64,000 nucleotides of DNA, taken from JAJISG01 sp964347325. Its GTDB lineage: Archaea > Thermoplasmatota > Thermoplasmata > RBG-16-68-12 > JAJISG01. This document shows positions 32,884 through 42,348 of the stretch, in pieces; position 1 is the first letter of the stretch, and every line of letters starts with the position of its first letter. The translations under genes and the position numbers were made by a program. The stretch is taken from the NCBI GenBank assembly GCA_964347325.1, contig CAYFYA010000003.1, positions 1 to 64,000 of the forward strand. The letters are read 5' to 3'. The notes beneath the pieces were generated by a model. The model was not told the DNA's origin. It searched no databases and worked only from the letters and a program-made list of their open reading frames with translations.

Positions 32884-35217
32884 TCAGGCCCCCACCCGCT
32901 TCGGCAGGGCCGAGGCCCAGGCCTCCCTCATCTCGCTCACAGAGAGGTTGATGGACTTAGGGCCAACATTCACAATGAGCGCCGATCCTCCGACCTCGCC
33001 CACTTTGCGCAGAGCAATCCCATCGAAGACCCCCTCGACATCGCTCTCCCTCCCCGGGGGAACCTCGATGAGCCACCTCGTGTTCGACTCGGAGAACAGG
33101 TACAAGTCTGGACGCAGACTGCCCACGTCAAAATCCACCTTGGCACCGACGTCGCCCCCCATACTCATCTCCGCAAGGGCGACGGCGAGACCGCCGTGGG
33201 AGGCGTCGTGGCAGGCTCGCACCAGACCATGGTCCATGGCCTTCAGGAGGGCGCCCACCGACATCCTCAGTAGTTCGACATCGACATCAGGCACCTCGCC
33301 GCCCGATCCTCCGTAGAGCATGTAGTACTCGCTCCCACCCATCTCCAGCTTCGTCGTGCCAAGGAGGTATATCGATGAACCCTCGAGCTTCAGGTCGGAG
33401 GTCACGCACTTCCTGATGTCCGGCACGATGCCGGTACCTAGGATAACCGGCGTCGGGGGAACGGGAGACGCAGGCGTTTCGTTGTAGAAACTGACGTTGC
33501 CGGACGGTATGGGCAGGTCCATAGCAGCGGCGACCGTTCCCACACCCCGGATGGCCTCGCGGAAGAAGCCGAGTCGATCGGGACGTTCGGGATTCCCGAA
33601 GTTCATGCAATCACTGAGGGCGTGAGGCCTCGCTCCCACGGAGACAAGGTTCCTACAGACCTCGTCCACTACCGAGGCCCCTCCCCGATACGGGTTGAGG
33701 CGCGTGTACTGCGGAGTCGAAGCGGTGGCGACGGCGAGGCCCCGCCAGGAACTCTCCAGGGGCTTCAGGACCGCGGCGTCCCCGTGGCATTGTCTCCCCA
33801 GAACCCCTTGCATGGGCTTGATAACCGTCGATGCCTTCACCTCGTGGTCGTACTGCCGGATGACCAGCTCCTTGCTCGCGATATTGGGGCTAGATAGGAG
33901 TCTCAGAAGGGCCTCAGAATAATCGACGGGTTCCTGGGGCGTCACCTCCTTCACGCCCTCGAGTCCTAGGTCCGTGAGGAAGGGTCGGCAGTACTCCGGG
34001 CCCTTGGTGTAGAAGTCGAGGTCCATCTCTAGGACCTTCTCCCCCTTGTAGAACACTCGGGAGACCTTCTCCTCTATGACATGGCCCACGGGAGTGGCCC
34101 GAACGTCGTAGAGTTCAAAGATCCTCAGGACCTGCTCCACCTTGTCGCGATGTACGGCGAGCATCATCCGCTCCTGGGACTCGCTCACCCAGATCTCCCA
34201 CGGTGACAGGTTCTCTTCCTTAAGGGGCACGTCATCCAGGTGGACTTCAGATCCAAACCCCCCGGCGAGGGCCATCTCACCTACGACGCAGCTGAGACCG
34301 CCGCCGCCTAGATCCTTCATCCCGCTGACTAACCCCTTCTCCACGGCCTCCAGGCATGCATGCATCAACGGTTCCTTGGTGATGGGGTCGCCGAGCTGTA
34401 CCGCCCCCGCTCGCCACTCGTCCCACATCTCCTCCGTCAGCTCCAGGGAGGCAAAGGTGACGCCGTGGATGCCGTCACGACCAGTGCGTCCACCGGCTAG
34501 GATGAAGACGTCCTCGGGGCCGCTCACGGCATTACGCTGGATGTTCCTCTTCGGCGCGACGCCGACGCAACCCACGTTGACGATGATGTTGCCAATGTAC
34601 CCCTCGTCGTAGAAGATGGAGCCCGCTACTGTTGGTACTCCCACGCGGTTGCCGTAGTCACGGATACCAGCAACGACGCCCTGCATTAGATAGAGAGGGT
34701 GCTTGACACCCCCTGGGAGCTTCTCATAAGGGTACTGCAACGGCCCGAAGTGGAGGGGATCCACCAAGGCGACGGGCTTCGCCCCCATGCAAAGGACGTC
34801 TCGGAGAATGCCGCCGATTCCCGTGGCGGCGCCGCCATAGGGTTCCACGGCGCTGGGATGGTTGTGGCTCTCGATCCTTAGCGCGATGGCGTGGTCTTCG
34901 TCGAACTCCACAACACCGGCGTCGCCCTTCAAGAGAACCTGGGGGGCTTCGATGCTGAATATGAATTCTCTGAGGAAGAACTTGGAGGACTTGTAGCAGC
35001 AGTGCTCGGACCAGGCCTGGGCCAAGGACTGAAGCTCCACATCCGTTGGCCTCCGACCGAGTCGGGAGAAGTAATCCTGGATCCGCTTCATCTCCTCCAG
35101 GTTTAGGGCAAGGCCGAGGTCCTTGCTTATCTGGGTCAATTCGCTGTCTGAGGCTAGCTTAAGGTCGATAGTGTGGAGGGGAAAAGGGACGTCCTCCCTC
35201 CGGTAGATCTCTCCCAA
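32884..35217 (-). CDS. purL: Phosphoribosylformylglycinamidine synthase, large subunit
   Basis: 777 residues, the small PurL type. Active-site WSEHCCYKSSK near residue 69, the ATP-binding IESHNHPSAVEPYGG, and the symmetry-related second half (DCMNFGNPERPDR, GNVSFYNET, CHDASHGG). It ligates ammonia to FGAR using ATP, in complex with PurS and PurQ. The TTG start at 35217 lies ~10 bases after the transcript start predicted from TTAATTAGG (~35246-35254). The mapped complex thus has PurL-PurQ in one operon and PurS 1.2 kb upstream. Confidence 0.96.
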   Translation of the reverse strand: MGEIYRREDVPFPLHTIDLKLASDSELTQISKDLGLALNLEEMKRIQDYFSRLGRRPTDVELQSLAQAWSEHCCYKSSKFFLREFIFSIEAPQVLLKGDAGVVEFDEDHAIALRIESHNHPSAVEPYGGAATGIGGILRDVLCMGAKPVALVDPLHFGPLQYPYEKLPGGVKHPLYLMQGVVAGIRDYGNRVGVPTVAGSIFYDEGYIGNIIVNVGCVGVAPKRNIQRNAVSGPEDVFILAGGRTGRDGIHGVTFASLELTEEMWDEWRAGAVQLGDPITKEPLMHACLEAVEKGLVSGMKDLGGGGLSCVVGEMALAGGFGSEVHLDDVPLKEENLSPWEIWVSESQERMMLAVHRDKVEQVLRIFELYDVRATPVGHVIEEKVSRVFYKGEKVLEMDLDFYTKGPEYCRPFLTDLGLEGVKEVTPQEPVDYSEALLRLLSSPNIASKELVIRQYDHEVKASTVIKPMQGVLGRQCHGDAAVLKPLESSWRGLAVATASTPQYTRLNPYRGGASVVDEVCRNLVSVGARPHALSDCMNFGNPERPDRLGFFREAIRGVGTVAAAMDLPIPSGNVSFYNETPASPVPPTPVILGTGIVPDIRKCVTSDLKLEGSSIYLLGTTKLEMGGSEYYMLYGGSGGEVPDVDVELLRMSVGALLKAMDHGLVRACHDASHGGLAVALAEMSMGGDVGAKVDFDVGSLRPDLYLFSESNTRWLIEVPPGRESDVEGVFDGIALRKVGEVGGSALIVNVGPKSINLSVSEMREAWASALPKRVGA

Positions 35218-35399
35218 GCCTACTCCTCGGTTTAGAAACGGTGCTGCCTAATTAACCTTAGGCGGCCGTGGCACGAATAAGATCGTTGGTCGGCTGTGTC
35301 GTTAGATAGTCAAGGGAACCTACCCCTTGGTCACATTCTAATGATGTGACACCTCTCAGTGTTACCGTGGCCGTTAGTGGTTCTTCGCCGACTATTCTT

Positions 35400-36179
35400 C
35401 TAACCTTCCGCAATCGTGGAGCCGCCTGACGTGTTGACGTCTCCCAACGTGGGGTCTCCTAAGTACAAGAGCTGTGAGGCTCCACTCAGCTCGGCATCTA
35501 GTCTACCGTCGAGGTTCACAGTTGCCCGGCTCGCACCGCTCAGGTCGATGTCTGCATTATTTACAGGGAAGCCCGAGAGCTCCAATTGGCTTCCTCCCGA
35601 GGCCCTTATGAGAATATCGGCAGCTCCACCTTCGAGTTGGAGAGAGCTCGCTCCCGATAGGTCGAACTCGGCGTTCCCGGTGGTGGTGTAGTCACCACTG
35701 AGGGAGCTCGCGCCGGACAGAAGAAGGACGAAGTCATCGGTTGAGCTGAAGCCCTCAACGGAACCGTGGGTTGCTCCTGAGAAGTCCAAGTAGTTCAGCC
35801 CGGGCATCGCGATGACCGCTCTGTTGGTGGTCCCCAGGTAGCTGTAGCAGCATCTCAGGTTTATCGTCAACGTATTGCCTGTTAAGGACACCTCGACGTA
35901 TTCAAACAGGTTATCGTCGGCCGTGATGTTGATGCTGTACGAACTTGATTGGGTGATCTCGACATCAAAGGCCATTCCCACGCTGACTCCGGTGAAGTCG
36001 CTATAGTCCCACTCCTCAGACACCAAGTCCCCTGAACCAACAATGAGACCTCTTGGCGCAATGTTGCCGAGCCACCACCAGAAGGCCGCTACTGTCGCGA
36101 CCACAAGGGCGCCGGCTACGATGATCACTATGATGACAACGGTCGTGGAGCTCACAGGCTTTCTCTCTTCTCCCGCCAT
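35400..36179 (-). CDS. GIN-domain (DUF2807) membrane-anchored surface protein
   Basis: 259 residues. A cytoplasmic N terminus of ~12 residues, one membrane helix (~13-36, signal anchor), and then a repetitive beta domain with DFSGATHG, LLSGASSL, DLSGASSL, DLSGASR and ELSGASQ spaced ~20 residues apart, typical of the DUF2807/GIN family that folds as a right-handed beta-helix on the cell surface. Function is unknown; adhesion is often guessed. A TTATTTAATAC box at ~36221-36231 is ~45 bases upstream of the ATG. It lies between purL and purS but has its own promoter. Confidence 0.88.
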   Translation of the reverse strand: MAGEERKPVSSTTVVIIVIIVAGALVVATVAAFWWWLGNIAPRGLIVGSGDLVSEEWDYSDFTGVSVGMAFDVEITQSSSYSINITADDNLFEYVEVSLTGNTLTINLRCCYSYLGTTNRAVIAMPGLNYLDFSGATHGSVEGFSSTDDFVLLLSGASSLSGDYTTTGNAEFDLSGASSLQLEGGAADILIRASGGSQLELSGFPVNNADIDLSGASRATVNLDGRLDAELSGASQLLYLGDPTLGDVNTSGGSTIAEG

Positions 36180-36411
36180 CTAGACTCCCTCCGATGAATT
36201 CTAGCACCCGAACTACGCTGTATTAAATAACTCCACGCAATGAAAGTAAGTACAGGTCTTTATACAGAGCTGCCCCCAGATTCCTCCCCAGACCGCTATC
36301 GGCCCTCGAAGGCCGATGTACGCGGCCGATACACGGAGGCTCCCATCGTACCCAACCCACTGCTCCCGAAGGCATCCATCGCGGATCTACGGGCGAGGCT
36401 TCGCAGCCGCT
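36180..36411. other. Intergenic region upstream of GIN gene, downstream of purS
   Basis: 232 bases. It holds the TATA box for the GIN gene (minus) and a separate plus-strand TATA-like CTTTATACAG near 36257-36266 that drives no recognisable gene. A plus-strand open frame from 36240 has Pro/Arg-rich, non-coding-like composition. A small RNA is possible but not supported by any structure I can see. Confidence 0.4.
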
Positions 36412-36666
36412 TCACGCGGACAGTTGGAGCAGCTGGATGGAGTAGTCATGAATGACGGGGTTGGCAAGGAGCCTTCGACACATGTCCTCTGCCAGGGCCT
36501 GAGCCTTGCCCTGCTCTTCCGTGTCCATCACCACCTCGAACACCTTGATCGAACTGACCCCAGATACCTGGTCGAATCCCAGAAGCCTCAGGGCCTTCAG
36601 GGTGTTCTCCCCCTCAGGATCGGCTACCCCCCTCTTCAGTCGAACCTCCACCCTCGCTGTCACCAT
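36412..36666 (-). CDS. purS: Phosphoribosylformylglycinamidine synthase subunit PurS
   Basis: 84 residues. The ferredoxin-like fold of PurS is clear: TARVEVRLKRGVADPEG, NTLKALRLLGFDQVSGV, SIKVFEVVMD and the final NPVIHDYSIQLL. PurS bridges PurL and PurQ and channels ammonia. ATG 36666 is chosen because the TATA CGATAAATAG at 36688-36697 predicts a leaderless start there; a GTG at 36678 lies upstream. In many archaea purS sits directly before purQ and purL, but here the GIN gene lies between. Confidence 0.94.
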   Translation of the reverse strand: MVTARVEVRLKRGVADPEGENTLKALRLLGFDQVSGVSSIKVFEVVMDTEEQGKAQALAEDMCRRLLANPVIHDYSIQLLQLSA

Positions 36667-36714
36667 GGTGGTCCTCACCCCCCTTTACTATTTATCGGAT
36701 TGCCCGAAGGCAGG

Positions 36715-37134
36715 CTACGAATCGCTGCCACGATTTGAGCTCCGACGGCTCATCTCTTGACGGAGGTCGTAGGACTGGACGAGTAGGTCAGTCGCTACTG
36801 CCAACTCGTTTTCGCTCGTCACTCGGAACTTGGACCGGAACCAGCCCCAGCCCTGACTCGGCGGGGATGGCACGGGGAGGCCATCGCCCTCCGTGAGGGA
36901 CTCGACCGGCGGCAGGATGAATGCCTCGACGTCGTGTCGGTGGGCCCGCACCTCGGCGAACACCCTCCTCAGACCCTTACTCCTGAAGGAGACCCAGGAG
37001 GTCGTGGCCTTCGTCTCCAGTACATCGCCCAAGCGTCGAAGGCGCTCCTCGACCTGGATCTGAAGCTTCCTCAGAAGCCTACGACCCTTGCTGTCGATGT
37101 CGGGCCTTGACTTCGGTGCGTCACTGCTACTCAC
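36715..37134 (-). CDS. Uncharacterised basic protein, possibly DUF5655-like
   Basis: 139 residues with a GTG start that overlaps the methylase stop by 8 bases. Helical N terminus rich in Lys/Arg (GRRLLRKLQIQVEERLRRL), then a beta segment WVSFRSKGLRRVFAEVRA and FILPP. The pattern recalls DUF5655, found near restriction-modification and transport genes, but the match is by eye only. Coupling to the methylase suggests they act together. If it were a nuclease one would expect an acidic catalytic cluster, which I do not see. Confidence 0.6.
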   Translation of the reverse strand: MSSSDAPKSRPDIDSKGRRLLRKLQIQVEERLRRLGDVLETKATTSWVSFRSKGLRRVFAEVRAHRHDVEAFILPPVESLTEGDGLPVPSPPSQGWGWFRSKFRVTSENELAVATDLLVQSYDLRQEMSRRSSNRGSDS

Positions 37135-37837
37135 CCTGACCCTCCTTTCGAAAGATGAATAGATACTTGAATCCCCGAAGGAGGAAGTTCGCCTTGCGGG
37201 ACCAGTGCTCCCACGAGGGATTTAGCGAATGATCATTGTGACGGGCGACGGCGACGACGTCCACTGGACAGAAAATCTGCGCGAGCATGGCGAAGAGTGA
37301 AAACCCGACAGGGGTGAAGCGCGACCTCCTGTACTGATCGCTAATGAGCCACGCCGCGCACCCGCCGGGCCGGAGCACCCTGTCAACCTCGAGGGCGACC
37401 TGCCGAAGCTCCTCGTAGAAAGCCCTGGAGTCGCTGGGAAGGGACCCGATGCAGCTCGGGTGATCGGAGTAGCGAAGGTTATCTCCGTAGGGAGGGTCCA
37501 GGAAGACGAGATCCGCGAATCCATCAGGTAACGGCAGCTCCTGGGCGTCTGCTATGTGTATGTCGAGCCGCCTCGGCACAAGGTCGAAGCCGAGGGCTCT
37601 CCGTCCAAGGCTGCGAGCCACGTCGATCGTCGTCCCGCTCCCCGCCATGGGGTCCACGACCCAATCCCCCTTCTCCGTGAAGCGGAGCACCAGATTCCAC
37701 ACGACTTTGGAGGGAGTAACGCCAGCGAACTCTGCATCTCCGTAGGACTCCCCAGGAGGGCTTTGGAGGGGGAAGTCCCACAGGGTCGTCGTCTCCAGGG
37801 AAAGCTTGTCGATGGTCTCGCGTAGGAGTGCGTCCAT
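37127..37837 (-). CDS. DNA methylase-like SAM methyltransferase (DPPY type)
   Basis: 236 residues. SAM motif DPMAGSGTTIDVARSLG is followed 50 residues on by catalytic LDPPYGDNLRYS (DPPY), which indicates methylation of an exocyclic amine: N6-adenine or N4-cytosine in DNA, or a guanine N2 in RNA. The order, motif I before DPPY, resembles gamma-type DNA methylases or the archaeal COG1041-like group. The protein is short and no target-recognition domain is obvious. ATG 37837 follows a GGTTATATACC box (37868-37878). It forms an operon with the basic protein at 36715 and perhaps purS. Confidence 0.8.
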   Translation of the reverse strand: MDALLRETIDKLSLETTTLWDFPLQSPPGESYGDAEFAGVTPSKVVWNLVLRFTEKGDWVVDPMAGSGTTIDVARSLGRRALGFDLVPRRLDIHIADAQELPLPDGFADLVFLDPPYGDNLRYSDHPSCIGSLPSDSRAFYEELRQVALEVDRVLRPGGCAAWLISDQYRRSRFTPVGFSLFAMLAQIFCPVDVVAVARHNDHSLNPSWEHWSRKANFLLRGFKYLFIFRKEGQGE

Positions 37838-37990
37838 GGTAGCCCCGATACGGTCGGTGCCTCGCAGGTATATAACCGCGGGAAGGGGGGGTGGATGAAA
37901 GTGGTGCCATGCCTCGCAATTAAGTACTAGGGCCACGTGCTGGGGCCCGCCGTAGCGATGGGCGCGACGCGAGGAGGTGAAGTATCTCAG

Positions 37991-39214
37991 ATGATGCTCA
38001 GGACGGACAAGGCTTACTTCGTCCCTTTGATAGCCGTGCTGGGCGCCGTCGGTATCATCGATACAGCCATCCTCAACCCGACAATATCCGCCTTCGCTGC
38101 CTCCCTGGGCGCTGACGAAATCTTGGCGAGCCTAATCGCGGGTCTGTACTCCATCGTGGCAATACCAGCAAGCATCATAATGGGCCTGACCGTCGATGCA
38201 ATCGGAAGGCGGCGAGCCCTGATCGCGGGCCTCGGTTTCACAGCTCTCTGGATTTACGGATATAGCATCGCCGCTACTCCCCTCGATCTAGTGATCTTCA
38301 GGACGACGCACGCCATCAGCGGGTCCCTCGTATTCCCGGCCAGCATCGCAATGATCGTCGACGCATCCCGTCGCAAGATGGGACAGAGCATCGGCCTCTA
38401 CTGGATCGTCATTGGCAGCGTCATCGCCCTGGGATCGGGGCTGTCGGCGGTCCTGGTGAGCTCGCTGGGATTCCGATGGATGTTTGTCCTCGTCGCCCTG
38501 GTATCTCTGGGGGGGTTCGGGATTGCCCTGGCCGTCCCGGAGACAGCCAGACGCGGTATGACGCCCAGGAGGTCCGTGAGAGTCATCGTCTCGTCGATCA
38601 AATGGCTATATGTGTCCTACCTCTCCATCTTCTCCCTCTACTTCGCCTTCGGAGCGGTCGTCGGGTCCCTCGCCCTTGTTCTGATCCTCAGTGGGGCCGC
38701 GGAACAGACGGCCGCGGCGAGTGTCGGGATCTACATCTTCCTCGCCACCCTCGTTTCGCTCCCGCTCTTCTACCTCGCCGGTAGGTTCCTAGACAGGGTC
38801 GGTCCGGTCCGCATGTTGGGACTCGGAATCGCGTCGGCCGGCGTCTCCCAAGCCATGCTACTCATATCCCTCTCCTCCCTTCTCCTCATCGTCAGCGCTG
38901 TCGCCCTGGGCGTAGGCATCGCCCTAGTATTCGTCGCCTCAACAGCCGTCGCCGCCCTACCGAGAGCCCGGGGAGCTTCCATCGGCCTCCACCAAACGGC
39001 CAACATAGCCGGCGTCGCCGTCGGTGCTCCCCTTTCCGGTATTTTCCTGCATTACTATGGGGCCCTGGGGCCATTCACCGTCGCGGCAGCCGTCCAAGTG
39101 GTGGCCCTCGCCATCCTCTTCGCATCGAGAAAGTCCACCAGGCAGGCTGACCTGCAGCTAATGGGAGCCCCGGCGGATGCCGCCTACCGCGGTCAACCCA
39201 GGGAGAGGGAGTAG
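37991..39214 (+). CDS. MFS transporter
   Basis: 407 residues with about twelve membrane helices. The motif after helix 2 is GLTVDAIGRRRALIAGLG (MFS motif A), and TAILNPTISAFAASLG in helix 1 resembles drug-efflux members; DTAILNPT supplies a membrane acidic residue. Substrate unknown. Start: GAGGAGGTGA at 37971-37980 sits 10 bases before ATG 37991, so I prefer it over GTG 37937 and ATG 37958. It diverges from the methylase gene and converges on kbl (5-base gap). Confidence 0.9.
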   Translation: MMLRTDKAYFVPLIAVLGAVGIIDTAILNPTISAFAASLGADEILASLIAGLYSIVAIPASIIMGLTVDAIGRRRALIAGLGFTALWIYGYSIAATPLDLVIFRTTHAISGSLVFPASIAMIVDASRRKMGQSIGLYWIVIGSVIALGSGLSAVLVSSLGFRWMFVLVALVSLGGFGIALAVPETARRGMTPRRSVRVIVSSIKWLYVSYLSIFSLYFAFGAVVGSLALVLILSGAAEQTAAASVGIYIFLATLVSLPLFYLAGRFLDRVGPVRMLGLGIASAGVSQAMLLISLSSLLLIVSAVALGVGIALVFVASTAVAALPRARGASIGLHQTANIAGVAVGAPLSGIFLHYYGALGPFTVAAAVQVVALAILFASRKSTRQADLQLMGAPADAAYRGQPRERE

Positions 39215-39219
39215 GTACG

Positions 39220-40404
39220 CTAGACTATCCCCAGTTCCCTCCCTGCCTTCTCGAAGGCCTCCAGGGCGGAGTCGAGGTCCTCCCGCGTCAAGGCAGCATT
39301 CATGATGGTCCTGATCCGGGCCTTGTCCCTCGCCACCATGGGGAAGACAATAGGAAGCGCGAAGATTCCTTGCTCATAGAGCCGCTCACTCAGCTTCTTG
39401 GCCAGAGCACTCTCTCCGACGATGACGGGAGTGATGGGCGTCACGCTGATGCCAGTGTCGAAGCCCAGGGACTTCAGCTGCTCCTTGAAATACTTGGTGT
39501 TCTCCCAGAGGCTGTTCACCCACTGCGGCTCCGTCTCCAGGACATCGATGGCGGCTATACACGCTGCCGCTACGGCGGGCGAGTGGGAGGCGGACAGCAG
39601 CCACGTCCTAGACTTGTTCAGCGCGAATCGTCTGAGGTCCTCACTCCCTGCTACATAGCCACCCTGAACACCGAAGGCCTTGGAGAAGGTTCCCATCTCC
39701 ACATCCACCCGCCCCTCTACGTGGAAGTGGGAGGCGATGCCCCGTCCGCCCTCGCCCAAGACGCCCTCTCCGTGGGCATCGTCCACGTAGGTCATGGCGC
39801 CGTACTTCTCCGCCAACTCCACGATCTCACCGACGGGCGAGATGTCCCCGTCCATGGAGAAGACGCCGTCGAAGGCGATGAGCGTCCGCCGATAGCCTCC
39901 ATCCTTGGCCTCCTTCAGGACCCTCTCCAGGTCGGCCATGTCGCAGTGCTTGTAGATCAACCGGTCCGCCTTCGTCAGTCGGACGCCGTCGATGATACTC
40001 CCGTGGTTCAGCTCGTCGCTGATCACCACGTCCCCTTTCTCCACCATCTGAGGTATGAGGCCTGAGTTGGCCGTGAAGCCCGCCGAGTAAACGAGGGCCG
40101 CCTCCAGTCCTTTGAAGCGAGCGATCCTCTTCTCCAGCTCCTCGTGGAGCCTCATGTTCCCCGCTATCGGGCGAACCGAGCCGGAGCCGGCGCCATACTC
40201 ATCAATGGCCCTCTTGGCGGCCTCCTTCAACTTGGGATGGTTGGTCAGGTTGAGATAGTTGTTGGAACAGAGCATGATGAGCTTCTGGCCATCCACAACG
40301 CTGTGGGGCGCCGACGGCGTCTCCAGCAGCCGCAACCTCCAGTCCAGGCTGTTCTCCACCAGCCTCTCGTACTCCTCCCTCATGAACGCCGTTGGACCTC
40401 CCAT
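39220..40404 (-). CDS. kbl: 2-amino-3-ketobutyrate CoA ligase (glycine C-acetyltransferase)
   Basis: 394 residues. A PLP enzyme of the alpha-oxoamine synthase family: LCSNNYLNLTNHPK, DELNHGSIIDGVRL, YVDDAHGEGVLGEGGRG and the PLP-lysine region GTFSKAFGVQGGY. It cleaves 2-amino-3-ketobutyrate with CoA to glycine and acetyl-CoA. It starts 10 bases after tdh, which makes its unstable substrate, so the two form the threonine-to-glycine pathway. The close relative BioF is unlikely given this partner. Confidence 0.96.
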   Translation of the reverse strand: MGGPTAFMREEYERLVENSLDWRLRLLETPSAPHSVVDGQKLIMLCSNNYLNLTNHPKLKEAAKRAIDEYGAGSGSVRPIAGNMRLHEELEKRIARFKGLEAALVYSAGFTANSGLIPQMVEKGDVVISDELNHGSIIDGVRLTKADRLIYKHCDMADLERVLKEAKDGGYRRTLIAFDGVFSMDGDISPVGEIVELAEKYGAMTYVDDAHGEGVLGEGGRGIASHFHVEGRVDVEMGTFSKAFGVQGGYVAGSEDLRRFALNKSRTWLLSASHSPAVAAACIAAIDVLETEPQWVNSLWENTKYFKEQLKSLGFDTGISVTPITPVIVGESALAKKLSERLYEQGIFALPIVFPMVARDKARIRTIMNAALTREDLDSALEAFEKAGRELGIV

Positions 40405-40414
40405 ATCGTCCCTC

Positions 40415-41461
40415 CTACTCCATGAACAGTACTACCTTCCCACAGTTACCGGACTTCATGACCTCCATTGCCTCCAGGAACTGCTCGAAGGGGAAGCGAT
40501 GGGTGATGATCGGCTTGAGGTTGAGCTTGCCCGATGTCAACAGGCCTGCCATTCGATACCAGTCGCCGTACATCCGCCTCCCGTGAATTCCATACAGCTC
40601 GATGCCCTTGGTAACGATGTCCGAGGAGACGTCCACGACGAAGGGGTCGGCGTAGATGCCTAGGACGTGCATCCCTCCGCCAGGCCTCAGGATTTTCAGC
40701 CCTTGATTGAAGGCCTCGGGGCTCCCGGACATCTCCAGCACGTGGTCCACCATCCTGCCGCCGGTCTCTCTTAACACCATGCTCTCCAAGTCGTCGGAGG
40801 CCTTCAGGACGTGGTCAGCCCCCAGCTTCTTGGCCAATTCCATTCGGTACTCGTTAACGTGGCCGATGGCGAAGATCTTGGAGGCCGCCACAGCCCGCAG
40901 GAGGGCAATGGACATGAGCCCCGTCGGTCCCAGACCGAAGACGGCTATGAAGTTGCCCGGCGCGTCTGCAGAAAAGACCGTCTGGACGGAGTTGCCGAAG
41001 GGGTCCTGGATGCTCGCCATCTCCAGGGGGAGGTTGGCGGGGTTGATGATGATGTTCTCCTCCGGGACCGCCACGTACTCCGCAAAGGCCCCGTCCCGAT
41101 CGACTCCTATTATGTGGACGTTGGGGCATATGTGGGATTGTCCCGTACGGCACTGATAGCAGGTCCCACAGGCGACGTGTCCCTCAGCGGATACGTAGTC
41201 ACCGATCTTGACATGGGTCGTGTTCTCCCCCAGTTCCACGACCTCGCCTGCAAACTCGTGCCCCTGTATGAGGGGGGGTTTGATGCGAGCCCTGGACCAT
41301 TCGTCCCACTTGTAGATGTGGACATCGGTGCCGCAGATCGAGGCCACCTTCACCTTGACCAAGACCTCCCCAGGACCCGGTTCTGGCCTCGGAACGCTCA
41401 TCATCTTTATGGCACCGGGGGCGGGGTCCGTCTTGACGGCTGCGAGCATCTCTCCTGCCAT
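40415..41461 (-). CDS. tdh: L-threonine 3-dehydrogenase
   Basis: 348 residues. Zinc-dependent medium-chain dehydrogenase: catalytic site CGTDVHIYKWDEWS and GHEFAGEVV, the structural zinc loop CGTCYQCRTGQSHIC, and the NAD+ loop FGLGPTGL. The HIYKWDEW segment is diagnostic for Tdh. It oxidises L-threonine to 2-amino-3-ketobutyrate, which Kbl (next gene) converts to glycine. Promoter: TAATTATAGCG at ~41492-41502, about 35 bases before the ATG. Confidence 0.97.
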   Translation of the reverse strand: MAGEMLAAVKTDPAPGAIKMMSVPRPEPGPGEVLVKVKVASICGTDVHIYKWDEWSRARIKPPLIQGHEFAGEVVELGENTTHVKIGDYVSAEGHVACGTCYQCRTGQSHICPNVHIIGVDRDGAFAEYVAVPEENIIINPANLPLEMASIQDPFGNSVQTVFSADAPGNFIAVFGLGPTGLMSIALLRAVAASKIFAIGHVNEYRMELAKKLGADHVLKASDDLESMVLRETGGRMVDHVLEMSGSPEAFNQGLKILRPGGGMHVLGIYADPFVVDVSSDIVTKGIELYGIHGRRMYGDWYRMAGLLTSGKLNLKPIITHRFPFEQFLEAMEVMKSGNCGKVVLFME

Positions 41462-41599
41462 TGAACGCCCTCGGTCCTCGGAGAAGTGAGGCGCTATAAT
41501 TAGGTTGTCTATAGGCTGTCAAGGCTGGTATGATTGCCAGCACTACGCCCGAGCTGGCCTCTCTTTCGTATTCTACGGTAGGGCGTTCGGCTGAGTTTA

Positions 41600-42175
41600 T
41601 CAGGACGATTGATCCACGACGACCAAGGAGTTCTCGTAGTCGTTCACGACGTTGGCAAGGTTGAAGACAAATGAGTTGCTCCACGTTCCTCCCCCCGCCA
41701 CTGCGCCGGTGGCAGCCGTCTGGTTTGCCAACTCGTCCCCAGTGGTGTTGAGGATGTACACAGTCACGTTGGCATGGTGAGTACTCACGTCGTTGTTAGC
41801 AAGAGTGATGTCGATGGTCAGCTTGTTTCTCCCCTGTGGCTTGGTGTCGAAGGTAGTGATGGAGAAATCGGTGGTCTGATACTGCGTGTTCCACAGTTCT
41901 AAGAGTTCGAAGGGGAGAGCGTTCTGGGTCAAGGCAACGGCCGTCCCCATGACTGCCAGGGCAGCGATCAGAGTGGCCAATCGAACGGAAACCATCCTTC
42001 TCCGCTTCGATCCTGAGTCCTCCTTCATTGAACGACGGGAGGGGGCGGAGTCCTTGCCACTGTCGACACGGGATTCCCTATCGTCGGTCTCATCGAGAAT
42101 CTCGGCGACCTCTTCCATCAACAGCGCCAACTCTGGGTCCAGATCCTCCGAGATCGCGTCGTACTCTTCGTTCAT
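41600..42175 (-). CDS. Membrane-anchored protein with acidic cytoplasmic head
   Basis: 191 residues. The first ~60 residues are highly acidic then basic (EDLDPELALLMEEVAEIL, SGSKRRRM), followed by one membrane helix (~63-84) and an extracellular beta domain with several N-glycosylation-type sites (NDVS, NVT, NTT, NQT). The ectodomain (KLTIDITLANNDVS) resembles Ig-like/CARDB-type folds. Function unknown. CGTTTATGC at ~42207-42215 predicts a start near 42187, just before the ATG. Confidence 0.75.
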   Translation of the reverse strand: MNEEYDAISEDLDPELALLMEEVAEILDETDDRESRVDSGKDSAPSRRSMKEDSGSKRRRMVSVRLATLIAALAVMGTAVALTQNALPFELLELWNTQYQTTDFSITTFDTKPQGRNKLTIDITLANNDVSTHHANVTVYILNTTGDELANQTAATGAVAGGGTWSNSFVFNLANVVNDYENSLVVVDQSS

Positions 42176-42348
42176 GTTCTCTCAGCCTGCTTTTGAGGAG
42201 GTGCGAGCATAAACGCTTGGACGAGAATCTCACTCATGATTGCTTTTGTAATCTACCTCTTGGTGCTATAATTGTCAAATGGCCAACAATATTGAAACAG
42301 GTGTTTCCAAGAAGGTGGATTCAAATATGGTAGGGGAGAGCGGTCGAC

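Noticed and set aside
36240..36455. Plus-strand frame in the purS/GIN spacer
   Set aside because: It has a TATA-like box before it but a Pro/Arg-rich sequence with no motif, and it runs antisense into purS.
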